The position numbers and the translations under genes were made by a program. Below are positions 1 through 7,832 of a stretch of DNA of 26,117 nt, piece by piece; positions within the stretch are counted from its first letter, which is position 1, and every line of letters begins with the position of its first letter. The DNA is taken from positions 1 to 26,117 of the forward strand of contig DASPZU010000031.1 in assembly GCA_035636095.1 (NCBI GenBank), read 5' to 3'. The notes under the pieces were generated by a model. It was given only the letters and a program-made list of their open reading frames with translations. It did not search any database and was not told where the DNA came from. The DNA comes from Gp7-AA10 sp035636095 (lineage in GTDB: Bacteria; Acidobacteriota; Thermoanaerobaculia; Gp7-AA8).

Positions 1-2
1 TC

Positions 3-476
3 CCCGAAGCCGTCCCGCTGATTCCTGATCCCACCCCTCCGGCGGCGGCGCTGCTCACGCCGGCACTGCCACCGACCGACACCGCCCTGCCGGGATCAGC
101 GATGGATGGAAAGATCGGCGGCGAGGTCGGCGGAAAATTACACGGGGTCGGAGCGCAATTCTTTCCGCACGACGGCCGGGTCCACATCGAACGCAACCAG
201 TCGCTTCCGCTGCAGGTCATCTCGCAGGAGTATCCGGTCTATCCCGACAAGGCGAGAAAGGCACAGCTCGAAGATCAGGTGATCGTGCGCTACATCATCG
301 GCAAGAAGGGCCTGGTGATCGATGTACAGATCATCGATCACGCCAAGAATGCCATGTTCGACGAGGCGACCGTCGAAGCGATCAAGCAGTGGCGGTTTCG
401 TCCGATGATCCAGGACGGCAAGGCGGTAGAAGTCGTGCACGAGCTGGCAGTGAACTTCGAATTGATTCGTCACTGA
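3..476 (+). CDS. TonB C-terminal-domain protein (5' partial)
   Basis: The reading frame is open from the first bases of the window, so the N-terminus lies upstream. The visible 157 residues start with a Pro/Ala-rich stretch, then a Gly-rich linker, then a complete TonB-C-like domain: YPVYPDKARKAQLEDQ, then a strand ending IIGKKGLVIDVQII, then DEATVEAIKQWRFRPM. These match the family pattern of YP..A, a V..V.I...G.V strand, and an A...W.F.P helix end. TonB-C domains normally transmit energy from an ExbB/ExbD-type inner-membrane motor to outer-membrane receptors. No ExbB, ExbD or receptor is in view, so the partner is unknown. The stop codon overlaps the next start (TGATG), which implies translational coupling with the paralogue downstream. 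Family assignment is firm; the cellular role is inferred. Confidence 0.8.
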   Translation, partial: PEAVPLIPDPTPPAAALLTPALPPTDTALPGSAMDGKIGGEVGGKLHGVGAQFFPHDGRVHIERNQSLPLQVISQEYPVYPDKARKAQLEDQVIVRYIIGKKGLVIDVQIIDHAKNAMFDEATVEAIKQWRFRPMIQDGKAVEVVHELAVNFELIRH

Positions 477-1141
477 TGTTCGAGACTGTTGCGCCGGGGG
501 CTCGAAGCAAGCGCCTCGCGTACGAGACGCTGCCGGTCTCGCTCGTCCTTCACATCGCCGGCGTTGGCGTAGCGGCGCTGCTCGTGATTTGGGAGGTCGT
601 CTTTCCGACGCATTCACCGCGCGTCACGCAGGCGTATGTGCTGGTGACGTCTCTCGACCCACCGCTCCCGGCCTCCATGAGGCCGCCCGAAGCTCCTCCC
701 AAGCCGATCCAGCTCTCGAATCGACCGCAGTACAACCCCAATCTTCTCGTTGCTCCACCCGCGATTCCCGACACGATCCCGCCCATGTCGCTGAATCGAT
801 CGCCGTCGATCCTCACTCCAGCCGCGAAGACCACCGTCTCGGTTAAGGAACCTGGAGGAGTGGAAGGGGGAGTCGTTGGCGGCGCGTCGCAGGGTGTCGC
901 CGGCGGAATGCCGGTCGAGGAAGACGGGCGGGTCCATTTTGGAAGGGACAAGCCGATTCCGCTGTTCACTGACGGCTGGATCAAGGAGCTCGACGTCCTG
1001 GAGCACTCGAAGCGGCCGGCGTTCGACGATGCGACGGTCAAGGCGCTTCGCGAGTGGCGATTCAAGCCTCTCGTTCTGGAAGGGCGGGCGATCGAGGTCG
1101 TTCACGAGCTCACGGTGTTCTATCAGCTCGTCTATCGCTAG
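476..1141 (+). CDS. TonB-like membrane-anchored protein with shortened C-terminal domain
   Basis: The ATG overlaps the stop of the preceding gene (TGATG), which fixes this start over longer upstream options. The product is 221 residues. A single membrane segment lies near residues 21-42 (LPVSLVLHIAGVGVAALLVI), as in TonB. A Pro-rich periplasmic stretch (about 60-110) and a Gly-rich linker (about 120-145) follow, then a C-terminal part closely resembling the upstream protein: DGRVHFGRD aligns with DGRVHIERN, and FDDATVKALREWRFKPL with FDEATVEAIKQWRFRPM. About 28 residues holding the YP..A helix and the following beta strand are absent, so the domain is incomplete. The two genes look like a tandem duplication. 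The truncated copy may be a partner or decoy, or may be losing function; the sequence does not decide this. Confidence 0.75.
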   Translation: MFETVAPGARSKRLAYETLPVSLVLHIAGVGVAALLVIWEVVFPTHSPRVTQAYVLVTSLDPPLPASMRPPEAPPKPIQLSNRPQYNPNLLVAPPAIPDTIPPMSLNRSPSILTPAAKTTVSVKEPGGVEGGVVGGASQGVAGGMPVEEDGRVHFGRDKPIPLFTDGWIKELDVLEHSKRPAFDDATVKALREWRFKPLVLEGRAIEVVHELTVFYQLVYR

Positions 1142-1147
1142 GGCCCC

Positions 1148-2446
1148 ATGCCTATCTACGACGAGCGCTTTCCCTACACCTCCGAACTGGAACTGCCGGT
1201 GATCGGACTGGAAGCGGAGTTCAAGATCTTCATCGACGACGTCGGAGAGGTTCCGGAGAAAGTGTGGCGCACTCCGTCGGGCTTCATCGAGCAGCCGCTG
1301 CTGAAGCGCACCAACAAGTCGATGCAGTTGCCAACCGGCGGAGCGCTCTACTTCGACGGCGGCGTGGTGGAAGTTGTGACGCCCGTGATCGAGATCGCGC
1401 CGCAGTGCACCGCGCGCGTGGTGCGCAGTCTTTGGGAGCAGATCGGCTTTGTGCGCCAGCAGCTCGACCTGTGGGAGACGCGAACCGGAAAACGCGTCCG
1501 GCTGCAGGCGTTCAGTTGTCACCACAACATCTCGTTCGAGCTGTCGCGCCAGGAGCGAAGCAGCGGGCGGACGATTCAGAAGCTCGCGCTGCTTCTGGCG
1601 CATCTATTGCCGGTGCCGCTCATCGTCTCGAGCGCCAATCGCAAATCGACGGGCATCGGAGTGCGTCCGAGGCGCGATCGGATCGAGGTCACGCTCGACT
1701 TCACTCCCGATCCCGGCCTGATGTCTGCGGCGGCTGCCTTGTGCGTCGGGATCGTTCGCGACGTCATCGGGTGGCCGAGTTATCGGCTCGAGGAGTTGAG
1801 CAGCGTTGCGCTGATCGCGGGAGCGTCGCCAGGAAAACACGTCGTCCGCAAAGGTTGGTTGATGAAAGATTTTCATTTCCCGCGGAATCCATTTACGACC
1901 GGCCTCGATGAGGCGGTCTGGAAGACGACCAACGGCGAAACGATGTCATTGCGCCGGATCGCTCACGCCATCGCGATGCGCTTTCGCGATTCGATCCGCC
2001 GTTACGCCGATCCATTCAGCTACCGGCTGCTCTTCTCCGTTTTGCGCGGCGAAACGCCGGCACTGCTCGACCTCCCCGACCGGCCGGCGGCTTACGACGA
2101 CATCGGCCGCAGCATCCGGTGGGGCGCGACGCTGCCGGAGATGGACAACTTCGCCTCCTTGATGACCGGTGACGCCACCTTGACGCAATCTGTCCCGCGC
2201 AGGCGACAGGTTGACCTCGAGGAGAGGCTCGCGCCTCCGTGGGCGGGCGACCCTCTGAGGCGGTCGGCGTATGAGAAGGTGTTCCTCAAGTTAGGCAGGC
2301 GTCAGCGGCTGAAGATCGGCGACGAGATCCTCACCCCTGTGAAGGTGAAGGGCTGGTATCACTCGATTTTCAGAACGCCCAGCGGCGAGGAGCGGATGCT
2401 GTCGATCGACCAATTGCTCAAATACATGGGCAGCTGGTTGGCATGA
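1148..2446 (+). CDS. Unrecognised 432-residue protein, possible carboxylate-amine ligase-like fold
   Basis: I cannot name this family with confidence. Near the N-terminus is GLEAEF (residues 20-25), followed by YFDGGVVEVVTPVIE (68-82) and CHHNISFE (124-131). The spacing of an early E.E motif, an acidic strand ending in a TP/E, and an H.N.S.E strand recalls the glutamine synthetase/gamma-glutamylcysteine ligase fold, including the Dop/PafA branch. That similarity is by eye only. No signal peptide or membrane segment is visible, so the protein is probably cytoplasmic. It starts 6 bases after the upstream TonB-like gene, probably in the same transcript, and a strong terminator follows at 2485-2526. 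No clear Shine-Dalgarno sequence precedes the ATG. Confidence is high that it is a real gene and low for function. Confidence 0.6.
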   Translation: MPIYDERFPYTSELELPVIGLEAEFKIFIDDVGEVPEKVWRTPSGFIEQPLLKRTNKSMQLPTGGALYFDGGVVEVVTPVIEIAPQCTARVVRSLWEQIGFVRQQLDLWETRTGKRVRLQAFSCHHNISFELSRQERSSGRTIQKLALLLAHLLPVPLIVSSANRKSTGIGVRPRRDRIEVTLDFTPDPGLMSAAAALCVGIVRDVIGWPSYRLEELSSVALIAGASPGKHVVRKGWLMKDFHFPRNPFTTGLDEAVWKTTNGETMSLRRIAHAIAMRFRDSIRRYADPFSYRLLFSVLRGETPALLDLPDRPAAYDDIGRSIRWGATLPEMDNFASLMTGDATLTQSVPRRRQVDLEERLAPPWAGDPLRRSAYEKVFLKLGRRQRLKIGDEILTPVKVKGWYHSIFRTPSGEERMLSIDQLLKYMGSWLA

Positions 2447-2484
2447 CTCGCGCAAAGGCACGCCACAGCCGCTAGCGACACGAG

Positions 2485-2526
2485 GCGCGCCGATAATCCC
2501 TGGTGGGTCGGCGCGCTTCTTTTTTT
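2485..2526 (+). terminator. Rho-independent terminator after the TonB-like/ligase-like genes
   Basis: A perfect 9-bp stem, GCGCGCCGA (2485-2493) with TCGGCGCGC (2508-2516), encloses a 14-base loop. It is followed by TTCTTTTTTT (2517-2526). It lies 38 bases after the stop of the upstream gene, in the correct orientation. Confidence 0.85.
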
Positions 2527-2611
2527 GGTGCCGCGCCTACAGTTTGCAGCTATTTCTACGAGATGTGGACCACAAGGAGTAGAAAAAGCAGCAAACTGTA
2601 GGCGCGGCACC
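2527..2611. repeat. Long inverted repeat (33-bp arms, 19-base loop) before pepQ
   Basis: The left arm is 2527-2559 and the right arm 2579-2611. The arms are complementary at 31 of 33 positions. The loop (2560-2578) contains a further small palindrome, TGTGGACCACA. The element starts immediately at the end of the T-tract of the upstream terminator and ends 8 bases before the pepQ ATG. It could be a palindromic (REP/MITE-like) element or a leader hairpin in the pepQ transcript. Together with the terminator it accounts for nearly all of the 173-base gap 2447-2619. Confidence 0.8.
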
Positions 2612-2619
2612 ATACATTA

Positions 2620-3921
2620 ATGAGCGATCGCCTTGCGGGGTTGTATCCCCTCCACCTCCAAACCTTGGCGCAGCGGCACGATCGCGCCCTCGCCGAGAGC
2701 GGCTACGACCATGCGATCATCTTCGCCGGCGCGATCCGGATGGCGTTTCTCGACGACATGCCGTATCCGTTCAAGCCCAATCCGCATTTCAAAGCGTGGG
2801 TGCCCGTCCTCGACAATCCCAACTGCTACGTCATCTACACGCCGGGGCGGAAGCCGCGCCTCATTTACTTTCAACCAGTCGACTACTGGTACAAGCCGGC
2901 CGAGACACCAACGGGCTACTGGGTCGATCACTTCGACATCAAGATCATTGCCGACCCCGCGGAGGCCAAGCAGCATTTCCCGGCCAGCGGACGGGTCGCG
3001 TACATCGGGGAAGATCAACCCGCTCCGGAGGCGCTGCTCAATCGCCTCCACTTCGATCGCGCCTGGAAGACCGATTACGAAATCGAGTGCATGCGCCGCG
3101 CGAACCGGATCGGAGCGCGCGCCCATCGCGCGGCCGAGCGGGCGTACCGCTCCGGAGGATCGGAATACGAGATTCACCTGGAATACCTGCAGGCCGCAAA
3201 TTCGACTGAAGAGGAGTTGCCGTACGCCAACATCATCGGTCTGAACGAGAACGCCGCCGTTCTGCATTACATCCAACACGATCGGCGCCGGCTGGAGGAG
3301 CGGAAAAGATTCTCGTTTCTGATCGACGCCGGCGCGAGCGTGAACGGTTATGCCGCCGACATTACGCGGACCCATTCGCAGCGCGACGACGAATTCGCGC
3401 AGATGATCCAGGCGTTCGACGCCGGTCAACAGCAGCTTTGCGCCGCGGTCAAGCCGAACATCAACTATCCCGATCTCCACATGAGCGCGCACCAGATGGT
3501 GGCGAGAATGCTCGAGCAGTTCCGCTTTACGCGCGACATCGACGCGAACGGCATCGTCGAAAAAGGAATGAGCAGCACGTTTTTCCCGCACGGTGTCGGC
3601 CACTACATCGGCCTGCAGGTGCACGATGTCGCCGGCTTCATGGCCGACCGCACCGGCACCAGCATTCCCAAGCCCAAAGGCCATCCCTACCTGCGTCTCA
3701 CGCGCACCGTCGAGCCGAACCACGTCTTCACCGTCGAGCCTGGGATGTACTTCATCGAGCCGCTCCTGGCAGATCTGAAAAAGAGCGCAAACGCGAAGTA
3801 CGTCAACTGGTCGAAGGTCGACGACTTCCGCAAATTCGGCGGCATCCGGATCGAGGATGACGTTGTCGTGACCACCAGCGGTCACGAGAACCTTACCCGC
3901 GCCGCTTTCGCTGAAACGTAG
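2620..3921 (+). CDS. pepQ: Xaa-Pro dipeptidase (M24 metallopeptidase)
   Basis: PepQ hydrolyses dipeptides with C-terminal proline in the cytoplasm. The product is 433 residues, close to the usual 440. All five metal ligands of the M24 pita-bread fold are visible: D236 (LIDAGA), D247 (YAADITRT), H324 or H328 in FFPHGVGHYIGL, E373 (FTVEPGMYF) and E412 (IRIEDDV). The N-terminal half (residues 1-155) is the creatinase-like domain, including the FLDDMPYPFKPNPHFKAWVP segment typical of PepQ. No Shine-Dalgarno sequence is close to the ATG; the only AAGGAG lies about 40 bases upstream, at the loop edge of the large hairpin, so translation may depend on leader folding. The 3' end overlaps the convergent glycosylase gene by 29 bases. 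Confidence 0.93.
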   Translation: MSDRLAGLYPLHLQTLAQRHDRALAESGYDHAIIFAGAIRMAFLDDMPYPFKPNPHFKAWVPVLDNPNCYVIYTPGRKPRLIYFQPVDYWYKPAETPTGYWVDHFDIKIIADPAEAKQHFPASGRVAYIGEDQPAPEALLNRLHFDRAWKTDYEIECMRRANRIGARAHRAAERAYRSGGSEYEIHLEYLQAANSTEEELPYANIIGLNENAAVLHYIQHDRRRLEERKRFSFLIDAGASVNGYAADITRTHSQRDDEFAQMIQAFDAGQQQLCAAVKPNINYPDLHMSAHQMVARMLEQFRFTRDIDANGIVEKGMSSTFFPHGVGHYIGLQVHDVAGFMADRTGTSIPKPKGHPYLRLTRTVEPNHVFTVEPGMYFIEPLLADLKKSANAKYVNWSKVDDFRKFGGIRIEDDVVVTTSGHENLTRAAFAET

Positions 3922-4513
3922 CGCGCCATGCCGCGTGCGACGCGATCCGGCCGAGTGCCCTATCCAGCAGCGCGCGATTCTTCGGATCGTTCAGCCAGGT
4001 CGACCGGCCGGATGGATGCGGAAGCACCACCACATCGAACTTCACGCCCGCCCGTTCCGCCTGCTGCAGCGGACCGACGACGCTCCGCAGCTCCGATTTT
4101 CCGATGAGCTCCTGAGCCGCAAGAGTCCCGACCGCGATCACGAGCTTCGGTCGAAGCAGTTGCAGCTCGCGATCGAGATGCTTTCTGCAATTTGCAATCT
4201 CGGCCGGACTCGGAACGCGATCGCCTCCGCCCTTTGGATTTCTTCCGGGGAAGCAGCGGATGACGGCGCACATGTGGATGCGAGCTCGAAATTGCGGCTC
4301 GTCGACGCCGAACTGCTCGAACCAGCCGAACAGGCGCCGCCCCGCGGTGTACGCGAACGGACGCCGATCTTCGACTTCGTGCGGACCGGGCGCCTGGCCG
4401 ACCAGCATCACTCTTGCGCCTCCGACAGCGCCAGTGACGGGCGCGCCGAAAACGTTGGGGCATGCGCGGCACGCGTAAAGCGTCGCGAGGTGTTCGGAAA
4501 AGGCGTCGGTCAT
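3893..4513 (-). CDS. Uracil-DNA glycosylase family protein, Fe-S (family 4-like)
   Basis: This enzyme type removes uracil from DNA to start base-excision repair. The start was chosen at the ATG that overlaps the stop of the upstream CHAT gene (ATGA), giving 206 residues, normal for family 4. Motif 1 is GQAPG (39-43), where classical family 4 has GEAPG, followed by EDRRPF and a GRRLFGWFEQFGV helix. Four cysteines expected to hold a 4Fe-4S cluster are present: C15, C18, C87 and C109, with spacing close to that of thermophilic UDGa. The C-terminal motif is LPHPSG with H166. The E-to-Q change in motif 1 could shift catalysis or specificity. It is the last gene of the ECF operon and is convergent with pepQ. 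Family call is strong; substrate preference is not known. Confidence 0.85.
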   Translation of the reverse strand: MTDAFSEHLATLYACRACPNVFGAPVTGAVGGARVMLVGQAPGPHEVEDRRPFAYTAGRRLFGWFEQFGVDEPQFRARIHMCAVIRCFPGRNPKGGGDRVPSPAEIANCRKHLDRELQLLRPKLVIAVGTLAAQELIGKSELRSVVGPLQQAERAGVKFDVVVLPHPSGRSTWLNDPKNRALLDRALGRIASHAAWRATFQRKRRG

Positions 4514-7251
4514 TGTCGCCAGTGATAAACCGCGGCGCTGATCCGATCCAAAAACGTCGGCGGATGAAGATCGGGACGCGCAGATGCGTCGCCGGTGGCC
4601 ACCCAGCCCGCCCAATCGCGTGCGTTGCGATAAGGATGCTGTCCGGCAGCCGCGAGCTGTGCCGCCCGCAGCGCTCCCGATACGGATTCGCCTCGACTCA
4701 TGGCGGTGTACATGTCTTCCACGATGGCGGCAGCGGCAGTGTCGTGCACTTTCCAAAGCGTACCGACAACCGCCTTCGCGCCGGCATACGTGAACGCGCG
4801 GGCGAGGCTGTGCATGCCCTCGGCGCTCGAAACGGTTCCGAATGCCGTCTGACACGCACTCAGGACAACTAATTGTCCTGATAAATCCAGCTGATAGATC
4901 TCGCGCATTTGCAGCCAGCCGTCATCGCTCGACGAGCCGCGGTTGAAGACGATTCCCGATCGCGATGGGAATTGCGGATCGAGAAGCGCGTGCGTGGCCA
5001 GATGAATCACTTTGTAATCTCGCAACCGCAGATGCTTGAATGCCTCCTCGGTGGCTGACGCTCCGAGGAGCTCGTCGGTGCGTCCGCCCACGAGGTGCGC
5101 GACCTGGTCCACCTCCCGCCCGCTCCACGGAAGCGGCGCGAGCGCGGCCGAGCGATAGATTGGCAGTGTGGCAGCGATCGCCCCGCCGGTCAGCGGCGCG
5201 ACGCCGAGGAGGTCGTACTGCGGAGAGCTCGCTCGGCGCTGACGCAGCTCCGCCAGCACCGTCAGCGACGGCGCATAGGCGATCTCATACTTCGCGAGCA
5301 GCGGTTGCGATGAGTGTTGCAGATCGGGCAGAGCATCGAACGGAAGAGCGGCCAGTTCGCCCGCCGCGCCGATGATCAGCCGCCGCACAGCCGGGACATG
5401 CGGCAGCACATCGCCGAGAAGATCGTGCGAGAGAGCAGTTCCGGGGCGGATCGCGTCCTCCGAGCTCGCACTGTTCAGCAGGTCGTTGAAAAACTCGATG
5501 CGCGACTCCAGCGAGCCAACCGCGTGCTGCGAGACATGCAGGCCATCGGCGGTGACGAGAAAGGCGATGACGCGATTGGGCCGCTCTGCGAATTCGATCC
5601 AGGCCTCGTTTTTCTTCAGCGCGTGTCGCAGTGAGACGAGGTCGGCGTTGAATGGCGGACGCGGCTTCGTCGATGTCTGCAGCAGATCGAGCTTTCGCTC
5701 GGCGTCGTCGAGCTGACCGAGGAGCTGTGTGCGGCGTTCCGCGGTGAGGATCGGCGAAGTCAGATCGACCTGCAGCGCTGAAACACGATCGTGCAGCGCG
5801 CCAGCTTGCGCGCTGCGCTCGAAGCTCTGGGACATTACGGCATCGAGAGGATTGCGGCTGCGCTCGCGCTCGAGAACGAGGAAGGCGCGCTCGGTAAGGT
5901 TGACGTCGAGGAACGTGTCGACCCATCCCTCGTAAATGCGATGCGTTGCCGAGACGAATGCGGCGCGCTGTTCGATTGATGGAATTCGCGCGCGCGTGGC
6001 ATCGATCGCGTCCGCCGCTTCACTGTAGAGATGTAAAGCCAGCTTGACATCGCGGCGCGCACGCGCAATCTCCGCCAATCCGAGGAGCGCGCTGGCGCGG
6101 AAGCTGTCGAGGTTGTTCCTGCTGGCGGTGTCGAGGGCCGCCGAATATTCGGATTGTGCTCCTGCGACGTCGCCGCTCTCGAATTTCTGGCGACCCGATT
6201 CGAGTTTTTGCATCGACTTCCCCAGCGGCTGATCCATGGTGGCGAGAACGGCATCGGCGCGGTCGAGTGACAGGCGCGCCCCAACCCGGTCGCCGGAAAG
6301 AAACTGGACTCGACTCAGCATCGCCAGCGTTTGCGGCACGTGCCCATACATCTCGGCCTTCCCGAAAATCGCCAATGCTTCGTTGTAATGATTGAGGGCT
6401 GCTTCGAAGTCACCGCGCGCTTCCGCGGCTGAGCCGAGCGCGGTCAGCGTGATCGCTTCCGGATCCAGCGACTCGACGCGATGCGCTTGCGCAAGGGCGC
6501 GCTGGTAGTAGCGCACGGCGGTGCTGAGATCTCCCTGCGCGCGGTACATCTCGCCCGTTTCGTGAAGGACGTGCCACACGCCGGTGATCAGGCCGTCGCG
6601 TTCTGCGGCCGATCGCGCGCGCTCGAAATAGATCGACGCCTGCGCGTAATCGCCCTGCTCGGAGAGCGCCTTGCCCAGGTTGTAGGGCACGGAGAAAAAA
6701 TGCTGCGACGGAAACTTCTTGCCGGCGCGCACTCCGGCATCGAGCTCCGCCAGCGCCATTCGGGCATAGTGGGCTCCGTCCGAGCTGCGACCACGGCGGT
6801 CGGCCATGGCCGCCAGGCCGTTGAGCCCGCGCACGCGTGTGGCGGCGTCGTCGTATCGCGTGCCGAGGTCGACAACCGCTCGGTAGAAGGCCTGGGCCTC
6901 GACATACTCGCCGCGATCAATGTGCAGCGCGCCCATGCCGGCAACCGCATCGATTTCCGCATTGTGGTCGCCGCACGCGCGCGATTTGACGAGAGCGCGT
7001 CGGAACATCTCGAACGCGCGTTCGTGCCGATGCGTGGTCCAGTACGCATGTCCGAGCTGATTCGATGCCCGCGCTTCGCGCTGATCGTCTCCCGATGCGG
7101 CGGACAGCGCACGCGCCTGCAACAGTAACGGGATGGCCAGATCCGCCCGCCGCTGCTGCTGCGACTGCAGTGCGGATGCTTTCTGCAGAAGCGAATCGAT
7201 TCGCTCCGCTGGCGACATGATTGCCATCAGCACGACCAGAAGCGGAGTCAT
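4510..7251 (-). CDS. TPR-CHAT protein (caspase-like protease domain)
   Basis: The product is 913 residues. Roughly residues 15-440 form tandem TPR helices with repeated A..Y..AL motifs. About 470-530 is a charged, coiled-coil-prone linker, and about 600-905 is a CHAT domain. The CHAT catalytic dyad is intact: H754 in HLATHALL and C800 in VVLSACQTAFG, followed by GMHSLARAFTYAGAKAVVGTLW, the classic family signature. CHAT proteins are clan CD, caspase-like peptidases; TPR-CHAT members include activated proteases in bacterial immunity. A short hydrophobic N-terminus (PLLVVLMAIM) might be a weak export signal or anchor, but it lacks a clear basic region. Both ends overlap neighbours by ATGA, upstream with the anti-sigma factor and downstream with the glycosylase, so it is cotranslated with them. 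Substrate unknown. Confidence 0.9.
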   Translation of the reverse strand: MTPLLVVLMAIMSPAERIDSLLQKASALQSQQQRRADLAIPLLLQARALSAASGDDQREARASNQLGHAYWTTHRHERAFEMFRRALVKSRACGDHNAEIDAVAGMGALHIDRGEYVEAQAFYRAVVDLGTRYDDAATRVRGLNGLAAMADRRGRSSDGAHYARMALAELDAGVRAGKKFPSQHFFSVPYNLGKALSEQGDYAQASIYFERARSAAERDGLITGVWHVLHETGEMYRAQGDLSTAVRYYQRALAQAHRVESLDPEAITLTALGSAAEARGDFEAALNHYNEALAIFGKAEMYGHVPQTLAMLSRVQFLSGDRVGARLSLDRADAVLATMDQPLGKSMQKLESGRQKFESGDVAGAQSEYSAALDTASRNNLDSFRASALLGLAEIARARRDVKLALHLYSEAADAIDATRARIPSIEQRAAFVSATHRIYEGWVDTFLDVNLTERAFLVLERERSRNPLDAVMSQSFERSAQAGALHDRVSALQVDLTSPILTAERRTQLLGQLDDAERKLDLLQTSTKPRPPFNADLVSLRHALKKNEAWIEFAERPNRVIAFLVTADGLHVSQHAVGSLESRIEFFNDLLNSASSEDAIRPGTALSHDLLGDVLPHVPAVRRLIIGAAGELAALPFDALPDLQHSSQPLLAKYEIAYAPSLTVLAELRQRRASSPQYDLLGVAPLTGGAIAATLPIYRSAALAPLPWSGREVDQVAHLVGGRTDELLGASATEEAFKHLRLRDYKVIHLATHALLDPQFPSRSGIVFNRGSSSDDGWLQMREIYQLDLSGQLVVLSACQTAFGTVSSAEGMHSLARAFTYAGAKAVVGTLWKVHDTAAAAIVEDMYTAMSRGESVSGALRAAQLAAAGQHPYRNARDWAGWVATGDASARPDLHPPTFLDRISAAVYHWRQ

Positions 7252-7832
7252 GGCGTTTGAATCTTGAGAAGTTCCGAGCTCGCGATCACGATGTGATCAT
7301 CGTCGAGTGCCTGCACCTTCCAGTAACGCGTTTGGCCCGGAGGCGCGGAACCGATCGTGGCGGAGACTGTCGTTTTGCTCGTCTCGGTCCATGTCACCGG
7401 CTCGCCGATGGAGTCGAAGATCTGCACGCGATACGAGCGCGCGCCGCGAACCGGTTTCCACGACGCCGTGAAGACGCCGTCGACAAGGCGGCCGGACGCC
7501 ATGATCTCGCGGCCGCTGATGCCGCGCAATGGAGGCGGCGTCAGCGACGCTTCGCGGGGCCGCGCCTGCCAGAGACTGATCGCGACAGCCGCCACGATGG
7601 CCGCAGCCGCGAGCGGCAGCAAGGGGCTCTGTTTTTCGCGCCGGCCCATGACCGAGCGCAATTCCACCGCCCGCTCGACCTCCTGGGCGCATCGATCGCA
7701 CTCGAAGAGATGCTGCTCGAACTCTTCGGCCGCCGATTCGGATAGTCGTCCCGCGACGTACGCGCGCAGAACATCGTCCTCATCCGAATAGCGGCAATTC
7801 TGATCCACGCTGATGATTGAGTTCCCGATCAT
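7248..7832 (-). CDS. Zinc-finger anti-sigma factor with periplasmic Fn3-like domain
   Basis: The 194-residue product has an N-terminal anti-sigma zinc finger with H41-x3-C45-x2-C48 (HLFECDRC). One membrane segment spans about residues 71-88 (LLPLAAAAIVAAVAISLW). An extracytoplasmic domain at about 110-190 resembles a fibronectin type III fold, with strands FTASWKPV and YRVQIFD and a WKVQALD end strand. Such proteins hold an ECF sigma factor inactive at the membrane until an envelope signal releases it. It lies directly after the sigma gene with an ATGA overlap, the usual arrangement of a cognate pair. The Fn3-like sensor suggests a binding or envelope signal, but this is inference. Confidence 0.85.
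   Translation of the reverse strand: MIGNSIISVDQNCRYSDEDDVLRAYVAGRLSESAAEEFEQHLFECDRCAQEVERAVELRSVMGRREKQSPLLPLAAAAIVAAVAISLWQARPREASLTPPPLRGISGREIMASGRLVDGVFTASWKPVRGARSYRVQIFDSIGEPVTWTETSKTTVSATIGSAPPGQTRYWKVQALDDDHIVIASSELLKIQTP

Noticed and set aside
614..1603. A 329-codon minus-strand frame across the TonB-like and ligase-like genes
   Set aside because: It spans two real plus-strand genes and has no domain, signal or ribosome site.
2617..3885. A 422-codon minus-strand frame opposite pepQ
   Set aside because: It is the shadow of a well-conserved M24 peptidase; GC-rich codon use produces long antisense frames.
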